Source: an uncultured Prevotella sp. (lineage in GTDB: Bacteria; Bacteroidota; Bacteroidia; Bacteroidales; Bacteroidaceae). Taken from it: a stretch of DNA of 58,024 bases. The notes under the pieces are model-generated. The model ran no database searches. It was not told the DNA's origin and was given only the letters and a program-made list of their open reading frames with translations. The stretch lies in the NCBI GenBank assembly GCA_900315035.1, contig OMXO01000016.1:1-58024 (forward strand), given 5' to 3'. Made by a program: the position numbers and the translations under genes. This document shows positions 35,935 through 44,861 of this stretch, in pieces. Numbering within the stretch: position 1 is the stretch's first letter; each line of letters starts with the position of its first letter.

Positions 35935-37749
35935 ATGAAATCAATCAAATACAATATCCTTGCGATTGCGCTGGGACTTGGTCTGGCAGCTTGTACAGAC
36001 CTTGACGAGAAGGTTTATGACCGCATCGACGCAGGTGTTTATTACCAAAATGAGGCCAGCGTAAAAGGAGCTGTGTCCGCTATCTACGGGCAGACCTCCC
36101 AGACTCTGGCTGGTGAAAATTTCTTCCACCTATCAGAATATCCTTCGGACCAAATTACATGGCGTGTATGGAACGGTGGTCTCTGGGGTTGGGACGAAGC
36201 CATGAAGACCGTACTGTCATGGCACAATTGGACTTCAGAATCAACAATTATTAATAATGCGTGGAACGGTGCCTGGACAGCCATTGGACTTGCGAATCTG
36301 CTACTCAGCGATCTTGAAGGTTTGAGTGCCGCTAGCCTTAGCATGACCGATGCTCAGTTATCCCAATACGTGGCTGAAGTTCGCACCATCCGTGCCTGGA
36401 ACTACTACTGTATCTTTGAACTCTGGGGTGGTGCATTACCACTGAACACATCGGCCAGTAGTGTGGTTCCTGGAACAGCCGATCCCGATTGGGACACTTC
36501 TTGTAAGAAAATCTATAACTTTATAGCAACAGAACTCGATGAAACCGTTGACGCCCTTGCACAAGACGACTCTAACCACTCGATGGTGAATCGCGCCAAT
36601 CAGGCCATGAACCGTCTGCTCAAAGCTCGTCTGCTGCTTAATGCCGAGGTATTCATTGGCGAAAGCCATTACGACGAGTGTGAGGCCCTTTCTAAGGATA
36701 TCATCAATGGCAAGTATGGTAATTATAGCATCGATGAGAATTACCGCAACCTTTACAGCATGGACAATGTGAAGAGTCCAGAGGTAATCTTTGCTCTAGC
36801 AGCAGAAGACGGTCAGGGCGCAGCCAATGCTATTTCAAATGTTCGTACGATGGTAGGTATGTGGTACGGCTATGCTGACTATTTTGGACAGAGCTATGAT
36901 GGTATCGGTGCCTGGAACTGTGTTTGTCTGGTTCCTTCTTTCGATAACTCAGGTACCGTTCAACCCACGGGCGGATCTATTGGCGCCAAGTGTTTTCTTG
37001 ACTATGGCGACAAGTTGGGTGCTCCCTATGAGCGTTTCGACGACCGTGACATCCGTAAGCAGAACTACACCTATGATGCAACAACTAAGACCCACGGTCC
37101 CGGTATGTTCTTAAAAGGCGTCATCCGTGCTAACTTCGGAACGGGCGACGTGCTGAAAGCTGATGCAGACCGCGATGGGCAGGATCTGGTATATGTGGAT
37201 CAGTTGGGTACCTTCCTGAACCAAGGCCGTGACCTTGAGACAGTGATGAGTCCTCGATGGGGCGAGACAAACTCAGGTGTACGTTTGGTAAAATATCCGC
37301 TCTATCCAAATGACGAACAGGGCGGCTTTAAGAGCATCGATGATGTGCAGTTCCGTTTGGCAGAGGCTTACTATAATGTAGCAGAATGTGAGATGCGTAA
37401 GGGTAACAGCAATGAGGCCAAGAACTATGTAGATGCCGTGCGCCAGCGTTACTTCAAGACCTCTGACCGCACATCTGCACTCAGTGTTCCTGGTCCTGGT
37501 TTCTCACAGTTCGATATGGACTGGATGCTCTCAGAATGGGGTAAAGAATATTTGGGCGAGGGTAACCGCCGTCGTACAGACCTGCGACGCTTCGACAAGT
37601 TCACACAGGGCCAGTGGTGGTTCTGGGGACGTGCAACTGAGGATGGCATCAGCCTACCTGCTACACGTGACCGCAAATATGAATGGTATCCATTGCCACA
37701 GACAGCCATCTCTGTCAATCCGGGATTGATACAGAACCCAAACTATTAA
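35935..37749 (+). CDS. susD: SusD-family surface glycan-binding lipoprotein (starch locus)
   Basis: A 604-residue lipoprotein with lipobox Cys at about residue 20 ('LGLGLAACTDLDEKVYD'). The SusD fold is visible as an N-terminal TPR region ('VAEVRTIRAWNYYCIFELWGGALPL') and the C-terminal family signature ('FRLAEAYYNVAECEMRKGN', 'WGKEYLGEGNRRRTDLRRFDKF', 'YEWYPLPQTAISVNPGLIQNPNY'). It caps the SusC barrel 35 nt upstream and captures starch fragments at the cell surface. At 604 residues it is somewhat longer than classical SusD (~550). Confidence 0.94.
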   Translation: MKSIKYNILAIALGLGLAACTDLDEKVYDRIDAGVYYQNEASVKGAVSAIYGQTSQTLAGENFFHLSEYPSDQITWRVWNGGLWGWDEAMKTVLSWHNWTSESTIINNAWNGAWTAIGLANLLLSDLEGLSAASLSMTDAQLSQYVAEVRTIRAWNYYCIFELWGGALPLNTSASSVVPGTADPDWDTSCKKIYNFIATELDETVDALAQDDSNHSMVNRANQAMNRLLKARLLLNAEVFIGESHYDECEALSKDIINGKYGNYSIDENYRNLYSMDNVKSPEVIFALAAEDGQGAANAISNVRTMVGMWYGYADYFGQSYDGIGAWNCVCLVPSFDNSGTVQPTGGSIGAKCFLDYGDKLGAPYERFDDRDIRKQNYTYDATTKTHGPGMFLKGVIRANFGTGDVLKADADRDGQDLVYVDQLGTFLNQGRDLETVMSPRWGETNSGVRLVKYPLYPNDEQGGFKSIDDVQFRLAEAYYNVAECEMRKGNSNEAKNYVDAVRQRYFKTSDRTSALSVPGPGFSQFDMDWMLSEWGKEYLGEGNRRRTDLRRFDKFTQGQWWFWGRATEDGISLPATRDRKYEWYPLPQTAISVNPGLIQNPNY

Positions 37750-37780
37750 ATTGATTATTGATCATTGAAAATTGAAAGTT

Positions 37781-39445
37781 ATGAACAAGAAATTATATAG
37801 TCTGTTACTGGTATTACTGGCCTTCACAGGTCTGATGAGCAGTTGTTCAGACAGCAAAGAGCTTGTATTCGACCACGAGCGTCAACAATTCGAGACACGG
37901 TCTGACCGTATCCTGTTAGAGTTCATCGCACCTTTCGGTACTACAGCCGATGAGGAAATCTATATCACTGGCGCCTTTAATGGTGAAGACGAGGCCATCG
38001 GAGATTCTCAATATCTGTTGACAAAAGCTCCCAACAGCAATGTAAAGTGGGGAATCTATCTCGATCCCAGCACGTTTGTAGGCGGAAAGTCGCTCGCTGA
38101 TGGTTTCCGTTTCTACTCTAAGAACCAGGGTAAGGAGTTTACCACTGCTGGCGAAGAGGCTCAACACGTTGATAATCCAGCCATTGGTACTTTCACCAAC
38201 ATCTGGGGACAGAGATGGGAAAGTTACTATTGGAGTGGTGGCGAGGCACCCGAACCTGAGCACGACGGATTCTGTGTGTATGTTGACGACCAGACCGGAT
38301 GGGATGCGCTCACGCTCTATATGTGGGGTGACGTTAACAACCTAAATGGCGATTGGCCTGGTATGCAGGTAACAGGTACATGGAACCATGGTGGCATCAC
38401 CTGGAAATATTTCGACTTTGGCGAGGCAAACACAGGGCTTGTTGAGAACCTTATCTTTAACAATGGCGGTGCTGGCGCTCAGTTAGCCGACTTTAATTTC
38501 GCCATCGAGCGTAATCTCTATCTGCGTATCACCGCTGATGGTGTAGAAGAGATCGGAGCCGAACCAACTGTGAAGCACGATGGCTATGCTGTGTTTGTTT
38601 ACGATGAAACAGGATGGGATGCACTGAACCTATATATGTGGGGCGACACCAACAATCTGAATGGTGAGTGGCCCGGTATGGAGGTAACAGGTGAACAGAC
38701 CATCAACGGCATCACCTATAAGTATTTCGATATGGGCGAGGCAAATACAGGTCTTGGAGAGAACCTCATCTTCAGCAATGCCGGTTCTAACCAGTTGGCA
38801 GACTTTGCTTATACCATCGACCACGATGTTTATCTGCACATCACCACATCTGGAGTTACCGAGATTGACCCATCAACATTCCAACCTGGCGGTGGCACAC
38901 CTGCACCAGAGCCTCAACCTCAGCCAACAGATGAAACCATAATCATCGCCGTTAAGAACAGCATCGGATATGCCGATCCTCATCTGTATGTATGGGGTGA
39001 CAGCGAGGCCTGCGGCGGATGGCCCGGTGCTACTCCTGTCAAAAAGACCGATAATGGTTGGCTACTCTTCGAATTACCTGCAAATGGCACATTCCACCTG
39101 ATTCTCAACGAAAACGGCAGTCCTCAGATTGACGGTCCTGAAGTGCTTACCAACGGCAGCCATTTCTACGATGTGAATACGGAGTGGACAGAGTCTGCTA
39201 ACACCGTCACCATCAAAAATGAAGCCGGATATACTGACCCACGTCTATATGCCTGGGGCGATGGCGAGATCTATGGTGGCTGGCGGGGCATCAAGCCTAC
39301 AAGTAACGAGGACGGAACATTGGTGTTCCCTTTGCCTAATGACGGTGGTACCTACAACCTCATCCTCAACGGTGAAGGCGATGGTGTACAGCAAGATGTT
39401 GCTACTATAGTGGCTAACGACAGCTTCACATTCACTGTTAAATAA
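37781..39445 (+). CDS. SusE/SusF-like surface lipoprotein with four starch-binding-like modules
   Basis: The ATG at 37781 gives 554 residues; an upstream TTG adds only three codons. Lipobox 'GLMSSC' places the lipidated Cys at 22. Residues ~42-150 form a SusE-type domain. Then come two near-duplicate modules (R1 ~160-258, R2 ~265-362; 'GWDAL.LYMWGD.NNLNG.WPGM'), a Pro/Glu/Gln-rich linker (373-383), and two more diverged modules (R3 ~385-470, R4 ~473-554; 'YADPHLYVWGD..ACGGWPG' and 'YTDPRLYAWGD..IYGGWRG'). The aromatic-rich pattern resembles CBM26-type starch-binding modules. It probably holds starch at the surface for the SusC/D pair and the amylases that follow 8 nt downstream. Confidence 0.85.
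   Translation: MNKKLYSLLLVLLAFTGLMSSCSDSKELVFDHERQQFETRSDRILLEFIAPFGTTADEEIYITGAFNGEDEAIGDSQYLLTKAPNSNVKWGIYLDPSTFVGGKSLADGFRFYSKNQGKEFTTAGEEAQHVDNPAIGTFTNIWGQRWESYYWSGGEAPEPEHDGFCVYVDDQTGWDALTLYMWGDVNNLNGDWPGMQVTGTWNHGGITWKYFDFGEANTGLVENLIFNNGGAGAQLADFNFAIERNLYLRITADGVEEIGAEPTVKHDGYAVFVYDETGWDALNLYMWGDTNNLNGEWPGMEVTGEQTINGITYKYFDMGEANTGLGENLIFSNAGSNQLADFAYTIDHDVYLHITTSGVTEIDPSTFQPGGGTPAPEPQPQPTDETIIIAVKNSIGYADPHLYVWGDSEACGGWPGATPVKKTDNGWLLFELPANGTFHLILNENGSPQIDGPEVLTNGSHFYDVNTEWTESANTVTIKNEAGYTDPRLYAWGDGEIYGGWRGIKPTSNEDGTLVFPLPNDGGTYNLILNGEGDGVQQDVATIVANDSFTFTVK
38258..39445 (+). repeat. Internal fourfold module repeat within the SusE/F-like gene
   Basis: Copies are at about 38258-38554, 38570-38866, 38933-39190 and 39197-39445. 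The first two keep long blocks of near-identical DNA, indicating recent duplication; the last two form a more diverged pair. Confidence 0.75.
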
Positions 39446-39453
39446 AGACCACG

Positions 39454-40842
39454 ATGGGAAAAAGAAAAATATCGATTGGACTCCTTACCACAGTGCTGCT
39501 ACTGGCAGCCTGTGGCGGGAGAACCCAAAGTTTCGACGTTAACAACACACAACCTGTAAGCGACGAGAACCGCATCATCTACCAGATGAACATTGGTGCA
39601 TTCACTCCCGAAGGGACATTCCAAGCTGCTACACAACAATTGGACCGTCTCGACACTTTGGGCATCGACATCGTCTGGCTGATGCCAATATATCCACGAG
39701 GTGCCAAGATGCATAGTCCATACGCAGTGATGGACTACAAAGCCGTGAACCCAGCCTACGGTCATGTGGAAGACGTGAAGACTTTCGTGAAACGCGCTCA
39801 TGAACTTGGCATGAAGGTGTGGTTAGACTGGGTGCCTAACCATGTGGCACAAGAAAATCCTTGGGTTCAAACCCATCCGGAATATTTTACTAAAGATGAG
39901 AAGGGGCAGATGATCCATCCTCATGGATGGGGTGATGTGTTAGAACTAAACTACCAGAACCAAGGATTGGTAAATGAGGTAAACACCGCTATGAAGTTCT
40001 GGATTGAAGAGTGCGACATAGACGGTTACCGTTGCGACTATGTGTCAAGCCAAACCATCCCCGTTACCTATTGGCAAGATATTATAGCCCAACTGAAAAG
40101 TCTGGTTCCAGGAAAGAAAATTGAGATGTTGAGTGAGACGGATATTACAGACCGTAACAACCAGCGTATTGACTCCTGCGGGTTTGACTATGACTATGCG
40201 TGGAACTTCCAGGGTTCATTGGCGAGGCTTTGTAAAAAGGGATTCCACGCTGACACCCTCAAGCAAATTTGCCAGCGTTTCCTTGAGAAGTCGGCAAAGA
40301 TCAAGAACAACAGGATGGTCTATCTCACGAACCACGACCAGAATTACAACGACGGTGGTAATACCCTAAAAGACTTCTATGGTGAGAATCGCTATGGACT
40401 CACTGTACTGGAGTTCACTTTCTTTGGTATGCCGCTCATCTATAACGGGCAGGAGATTGGCGATCCCGATACCCTGAATTATTTCACAGATGCCAAAGTA
40501 AAGTGGCAGTTGGTTGACCGGAAAATGTATAACACTGTACGCTCACTTATCGCCGTTCATCACCAGCAACCCGCATTGGCAGCAGGTGCACCTGTTGAGT
40601 TCTTAACTACAAACAACAATGAAGTCCTAGCCTGGCATCGTGGCAACGTTGTGGCTGTAGTAAACTTCTCAGACACACCTGCGGAAATTGTAATCAAGGA
40701 TCTTGAAAAAGGCGAATACGAGCAACAGCTTTGCAGCTTTACCATCGCTGAAGGTTCTTCAAGAAAGGAATTTAAACTCGACGCATCATCCCCCATTCCT
40801 CTGGAGGCAAAGGGATATGCCGTCTATGTCAAAAAACAGTAA
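39454..40842 (+). CDS. GH13 alpha-amylase, surface lipoprotein
   Basis: A 462-residue lipoprotein with Cys20 ('LLLAACGG'). GH13 catalytic features are complete: 'VWLDWVPNH', nucleophile Asp195 in 'DGYRCDYV', acid/base Glu228 in 'MLSETD' and Asp295 in 'LTNHDQN'. A short C-terminal beta domain closes the protein. It is the SusG-like position of the operon: a surface amylase next to starch-binding lipoproteins. It is smaller than SusG (~690 residues) and lacks an inserted CBM. The gene starts 8 nt after the SusE/F-like gene, within the same transcript. It is a clear paralogue of the next gene. Confidence 0.92.
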   Translation: MGKRKISIGLLTTVLLLAACGGRTQSFDVNNTQPVSDENRIIYQMNIGAFTPEGTFQAATQQLDRLDTLGIDIVWLMPIYPRGAKMHSPYAVMDYKAVNPAYGHVEDVKTFVKRAHELGMKVWLDWVPNHVAQENPWVQTHPEYFTKDEKGQMIHPHGWGDVLELNYQNQGLVNEVNTAMKFWIEECDIDGYRCDYVSSQTIPVTYWQDIIAQLKSLVPGKKIEMLSETDITDRNNQRIDSCGFDYDYAWNFQGSLARLCKKGFHADTLKQICQRFLEKSAKIKNNRMVYLTNHDQNYNDGGNTLKDFYGENRYGLTVLEFTFFGMPLIYNGQEIGDPDTLNYFTDAKVKWQLVDRKMYNTVRSLIAVHHQQPALAAGAPVEFLTTNNNEVLAWHRGNVVAVVNFSDTPAEIVIKDLEKGEYEQQLCSFTIAEGSSRKEFKLDASSPIPLEAKGYAVYVKKQ

Positions 40843-40939
40843 TAACCTGCTTCATCAAAAAAGGAATTACTGTAATAGAGTACTCTTTGGGGCATGCTGC
40901 TCTGTGAAGAATGGCTGCCCTTTATTTAAATAAACGCTT

Positions 40940-42499
40940 ATGAAGAAAATTTTTATCTTACTCCTGATTTCCCTTATAGGGATTCATGGTAATGCTACAG
41001 ACTATGTTGATCTCATCAATCATTCAACAGAGAAACGAGCAGAAGGTCATCGCGTCATCTACGAGATGAATGTGGGCTCCTTCACGTCGGCTGGTACTTT
41101 TACTGCTGCTCAAGACCATCTTGAAGATCTGAAGACACTGGGCATTGATATTGTGTGGCTCATGCCTATTTATCCCAGAGGTGGAGGCATTAACAGTCCT
41201 TATGCTGCCACCAACTTCCAGCAAACGAATCCCAAGTATGGCAGCATCACAGATTTAAAGGCTTTTGTAGAACGTGCCCACGAATTGAATATGGAGGTGT
41301 GGCTCGATTGGGTACCAAATCACACCGCCACCAATGCAGATTGGGTTACCTCCCACCCCGAGTATTATGCTACAAGCGGAGGAAAGAAGATTCACCCGAA
41401 CAACTATGGAGATGTTTGGCAACTTGACTATAACAATACCGACCTGTTAAATGCCATGAACGATTGTCTAAAGTTCTGGATCGACGAGGCCGATATCGAC
41501 GGCTACCGGTGCGATTATATCAGTAGTTCCAAAATTCCAGCATCATATTGGGAGGCCACCATTCCAATGATCAAGTCATACAAGGCAGGAAAAGTCATCA
41601 CTTTCCTTGGAGAAGCAGACATCGCCTCAGATGCCACACGGCTGAAGAATGTCGGCTTTGACTACGACTACGCTTGGCAGTTCCAGTCAAATCTGGCTAA
41701 TTACGGTTCATCTGGTAATACTGCAGCACGTTTGAAAGCTTTTTCGAACACATTACTTGAGAAATCTTCAGGACTCTCCTTCGGACGTATGCTGTACGTA
41801 ACGAATCACGACCAGAACTACAATGAAAGCAAGAAGACACTGACTCAGAAGTATGGTGATAATCGCTATGCGCTTACAGTGCTTGCCTATACAGTATATG
41901 GTATGCCACTTATTTACAATGGCCAAGAAACAGGTGGGAACCAGGCACTTGACTATTTTAACGACACAAAGATAGACTGGAACGCCAAAGATGAAAAGAT
42001 GCGAAACACGCTTCGGACCCTTTTTGCACTGAAGCACGTCATTCCTGCCCTCAGTGATAGCAAAAAAGCAACGGAGAATCCAGAAACACAATTCCTCAAC
42101 GTGACGGGCAATACGGGCGTCTTAGCATACATCCGTACCTATGGTGACAGTCAAGTACTGGTTATGCTCAACATGAGTAATTCTCCAGCAGAAGCTACCA
42201 TCACGGGGCTCGAAACTGGAGCATGGAGCCTGTGGCTTAATAGTGAGACCATTGCTGAAGGGACCAGCCGAAAACAAGAGACATTCGAATCAACTCAGTC
42301 TTTCGCTCTCGATACGAAGGGCTATCGCGTCTATGTTCGTGGCACCTTCCCTGAAGAAGACACAAGTACCAATATCAAAGCCGTTCTATCTTGCCCCAAC
42401 GATGAACGATGGTACGACCTTAGTGGACGTACCATTACAACTCCAACAAAACCGGGAATCTACATCAGGAACGGCAGGAAAATGATAGTTAACCCTTAA
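40940..42499 (+). CDS. GH13 alpha-amylase with secretion-type C-terminal tail
   Basis: A 519-residue paralogue of the preceding amylase, with a cleavable signal peptide (~1-19) instead of a lipobox. Catalytic residues are Asp192 ('DGYRCDYI'), Glu225 ('FLGEAD') and Asp291 ('VTNHDQN'). The last ~35 residues ('RWYDLSGRTITTPTKPGIYIRNGRKMIV') match the small beta tail found on many secreted Prevotella enzymes and resemble a type IX secretion sorting domain, so this copy may be released or attached differently from its lipoprotein twin. It follows after 97 nt, in which I see no gene. Its stop overlaps the convergent SusR-like gene by 11 nt. Confidence 0.9.
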   Translation: MKKIFILLLISLIGIHGNATDYVDLINHSTEKRAEGHRVIYEMNVGSFTSAGTFTAAQDHLEDLKTLGIDIVWLMPIYPRGGGINSPYAATNFQQTNPKYGSITDLKAFVERAHELNMEVWLDWVPNHTATNADWVTSHPEYYATSGGKKIHPNNYGDVWQLDYNNTDLLNAMNDCLKFWIDEADIDGYRCDYISSSKIPASYWEATIPMIKSYKAGKVITFLGEADIASDATRLKNVGFDYDYAWQFQSNLANYGSSGNTAARLKAFSNTLLEKSSGLSFGRMLYVTNHDQNYNESKKTLTQKYGDNRYALTVLAYTVYGMPLIYNGQETGGNQALDYFNDTKIDWNAKDEKMRNTLRTLFALKHVIPALSDSKKATENPETQFLNVTGNTGVLAYIRTYGDSQVLVMLNMSNSPAEATITGLETGAWSLWLNSETIAEGTSRKQETFESTQSFALDTKGYRVYVRGTFPEEDTSTNIKAVLSCPNDERWYDLSGRTITTPTKPGIYIRNGRKMIVNP

Positions 42500-44186
42500 T
42501 ACCGATTTCTTTCACCTGAGTCTCAAATTCTTCACGGTCACCAGCAGCCTTATTCTTGATACGGGCACGATAGGCATAGATAGAGTTTGGTGAGTAATGG
42601 AGGAACTCTGCGATTTTGGAACTCTCTTCAATACCTAATCGGATAAGGGCAAAGATACGAAGATCCGTATTCAGACTATCTTTTTCAGCGGGAAGGATCT
42701 CTTCGCCGGGTTTCAATAAAGCATTAAAATCTTCAATGAAGGTAGGGAACAGCCGGAGGAACACTGTGTCAAAGTTGGCAAAGAGTTCTTTCAGCTCATC
42801 CTCCTTCAGTTGTTCACTCTTTGTCATCTGGTATAGTTCTGCCTGCTGGCCCGCCTTTAATTTGCGGTTCACTTTGATTCGATAGTTATCCAATTTGTCG
42901 ATGTAACCAGAACAGATACTAAGGAACTTTCCGATATATTCTTCCTTAACACGATTAGAGTCGTTCAAATGAATAATCGCCATACGTAATTGTCCGTTGA
43001 TATCAGACAACAGACGGTTTGCCTCAGAGAGATCTTCATTCTTGGCAGACAGCTGATTATTGAGTTGTGCTAATTCGTCATTGGCCGATTTCAGTTCATT
43101 TCTGGCCAAAGCAAGCTGTTTCCTTTTCTTTGATACATAAAACAATAAGAACAACAGCCCAACAACGAGCAGACTTATAGCAGCTATCGTCCACCGCAGA
43201 TTAGAATTTGCCTGATGAAGACTTTCCTTATATTTGTCGTTAATACGAGTCAGAATAGGTGACACCAACCAAGAACGCATATGAGTGCTGAAGTAAGAAA
43301 TACATTCCCATGAGAAATCCATATACTTATAAGCACGGTCAAGATCGCCTTCCTCGAGCATCAGGGAATTTGCCAGGCTCCAAAGAGCAGACTGATCCAT
43401 GATAGCCAAACGAATATCGGTTACTGCCGACTGCAATAGCCAATAACGCTGCATTTCCACATCACCTTTTCTCTTATAAATCTCCGAACGGAAAAAAGAC
43501 ATAATGGCATACTCGCGGGTACCAGGCTGCACCATAGCAAGTATCTTATCACTGAAAGGCAAAGCCTGATCCGGCAGATTCTGATTATTGAGAATTTGTA
43601 ATTTCAAGTCGTTATAACCAAGGGAGTTCTCTGGTAATATCTGCAACAGTGAATCACGGATGGCATCCGACTTGGCAAAAAACTGCGAGCGGAGTTTCTT
43701 GTCATGGGAATAATAAGCCATTTCTCCATACAGATGGTTCAGACCTGTGAGATAGCTGATAAGCATGTCGTTAGTAAGTTCTTCTTTCGATATAGCATTG
43801 AAATGGCTTTCAGCCTCAGGATAGAATCCGCTATCCGTTAACTGACTGGCCAAAGCTATCTCAATCTGTGCCTGTAGATCTTTCCTTCCCATCCGTTCTG
43901 CACAATCCATACAGACTTGAAGGTAGTTCAAGGCAGAATCGTTGACAAATGCCACATATTCTCGATAAAGACTAAATGCAAACTGATATTTTTCCTGATC
44001 ACCATGAGCAGCACGATATTGTCGCTCTAAGGTTTTAATGGCATCCATCTTATGCTGTTTATAGAATGTAGAAGAATCAATAGCGGCATCAAGCACACGA
44101 TAAAGAGAATCGAGGTTTACCGTTGCTGCACACCCAGGAACATAAAAGAAGAATGCTATCAAAGAAGATATTAAAGATAGTCTCAT
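42489..44186 (-). CDS. SusR-like (DUF6377) membrane transcription regulator, copy 2
   Basis: A 565-residue protein with the same plan as the regulator at 29012-30640: signal-like N terminus, TPR-like periplasmic half, transmembrane helix (~335-357, 'TIAAISLLVVGLLFLLFYV'), long coiled coil ('LARNELKSANDELAQLNNQLSAKNEDLSEANRLL') and a C-terminal LuxR-like HTH ('LRIFALIRLGIEESSKIAEFLHYSPNSIYAYRARIKNKA'). The gene converges on the second amylase (11-nt overlap) and is divergent from the second SusC gene across a 675-nt spacer. It could serve the starch locus, the polyuronide locus or both; sequence alone does not decide. Confidence 0.85.
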   Translation of the reverse strand: MRLSLISSLIAFFFYVPGCAATVNLDSLYRVLDAAIDSSTFYKQHKMDAIKTLERQYRAAHGDQEKYQFAFSLYREYVAFVNDSALNYLQVCMDCAERMGRKDLQAQIEIALASQLTDSGFYPEAESHFNAISKEELTNDMLISYLTGLNHLYGEMAYYSHDKKLRSQFFAKSDAIRDSLLQILPENSLGYNDLKLQILNNQNLPDQALPFSDKILAMVQPGTREYAIMSFFRSEIYKRKGDVEMQRYWLLQSAVTDIRLAIMDQSALWSLANSLMLEEGDLDRAYKYMDFSWECISYFSTHMRSWLVSPILTRINDKYKESLHQANSNLRWTIAAISLLVVGLLFLLFYVSKKRKQLALARNELKSANDELAQLNNQLSAKNEDLSEANRLLSDINGQLRMAIIHLNDSNRVKEEYIGKFLSICSGYIDKLDNYRIKVNRKLKAGQQAELYQMTKSEQLKEDELKELFANFDTVFLRLFPTFIEDFNALLKPGEEILPAEKDSLNTDLRIFALIRLGIEESSKIAEFLHYSPNSIYAYRARIKNKAAGDREEFETQVKEIGIKG

Positions 44187-44210
44187 ATTTCTACTTTAGG
44201 TTTTTGTTTG

Positions 44211-44241
44211 CAAATGTAACCATTTTTTTATGAATGGCAAA
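44211..44241 (-). promoter_or_regulatory. Predicted promoter of SusR-like gene 2
   Basis: Minus strand TTTG (44238-44241), 19-nt spacer, TACATTTG (44211-44218), 24 nt upstream of the ATG at 44186. Confidence 0.7.
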
Positions 44242-44308
44242 ATAAAATCCATTCTTTCTATCATCAAAGGCTCTTTTCGCTTTAAAACAGTATGATATAG
44301 GCTGTGAT

Positions 44309-44398
44309 TCCATCCATATTTTAGTAGGCAACAACAATCTGAATATGTACTGATATTCAGTCATTTACCGTAATTCAGTATCTATATCCATCCATATT
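44309..44398. repeat. Direct repeats in the divergent regulatory spacer
   Basis: TCCATCCATATT occurs at 44309-44320 and again at 44387-44398, 78 bp apart. Nearby GAATA (44341-44345) and TATTC (44354-44358) form a short dyad. These are candidate operator sites for a regulator of the flanking genes. Confidence 0.4.
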
Positions 44399-44436
44399 AT
44401 TATCTTGATAAGCATTCACAACATCACTTTTCTTTG

Positions 44437-44665
44437 TACCTTTGCACTGCATGATTTAAATAGGCGAAGTGTCGTCACAGATTTCATACTTTAGGTTTAT
44501 ATAGTTTTAGTTAATTAGTTAGTAGTTTGGTTAATTGGAAATCTTCAATAGTATTCAGTATTCGAAAGGTAAATAGATTGTGTAAGGGTTAACTCACTCC
44601 ATAAGTTTATTATGTATTTATTGTGGATGAAGACATTAAAATCTTCATCCACAATAAATTTTTGT
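44437..44665 (+). ncRNA. Candidate small RNA in the SusR2-SusC2 spacer
   Basis: A -7-like TACCTTTG at 44437-44444 (poor -33) is followed about 170 nt later by a long hairpin and T-run at 44616-44663, with no open reading frame of note between. Because the real susC promoter is further down (44793-44824), a hairpin here terminates something other than a known gene. The boundaries are inferred. Confidence 0.35.
44616..44663 (+). terminator. 18-bp perfect hairpin with T-run, not after any known gene
   Basis: Arms 44616-44633 and 44642-44659 pair over 18 bp with an 8-nt loop; T residues follow (44659-44663). It sits mid-spacer between divergent genes. Confidence 0.7.
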
Positions 44666-44792
44666 ATCAAAGTCGCTATGAGATAGTCAGCAAACCACAA
44701 AATACACTGGATTTCAAATACTTACAGAAATATTGAGAAAGCCGTGATGTGGTCAATTCTCCACTTTGTAGTAATCGTGATGTAGTAAAATG

Positions 44793-44824
44793 CTTGTTTT
44801 GTGAATGGCAAAAGCCTACCTTTG
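44793..44824 (+). promoter_or_regulatory. Predicted promoter of the second SusC operon
   Basis: CTTG (44793-44796), 20-nt spacer, TACCTTTG (44817-44824). It lies downstream of the first in-frame start (44805), so translation must begin at the ATG at 44862. Confidence 0.7.
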
Positions 44825-44861
44825 CGCCATCAAATTTTATGTTCAATTAAAACGTTATTTT

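Noticed and set aside
44805-44861. Upstream in-frame start for the second SusC
   Set aside because: The -7 element at 44817-44824 lies inside it, and the ATG at 44862 gives a normal signal peptide.
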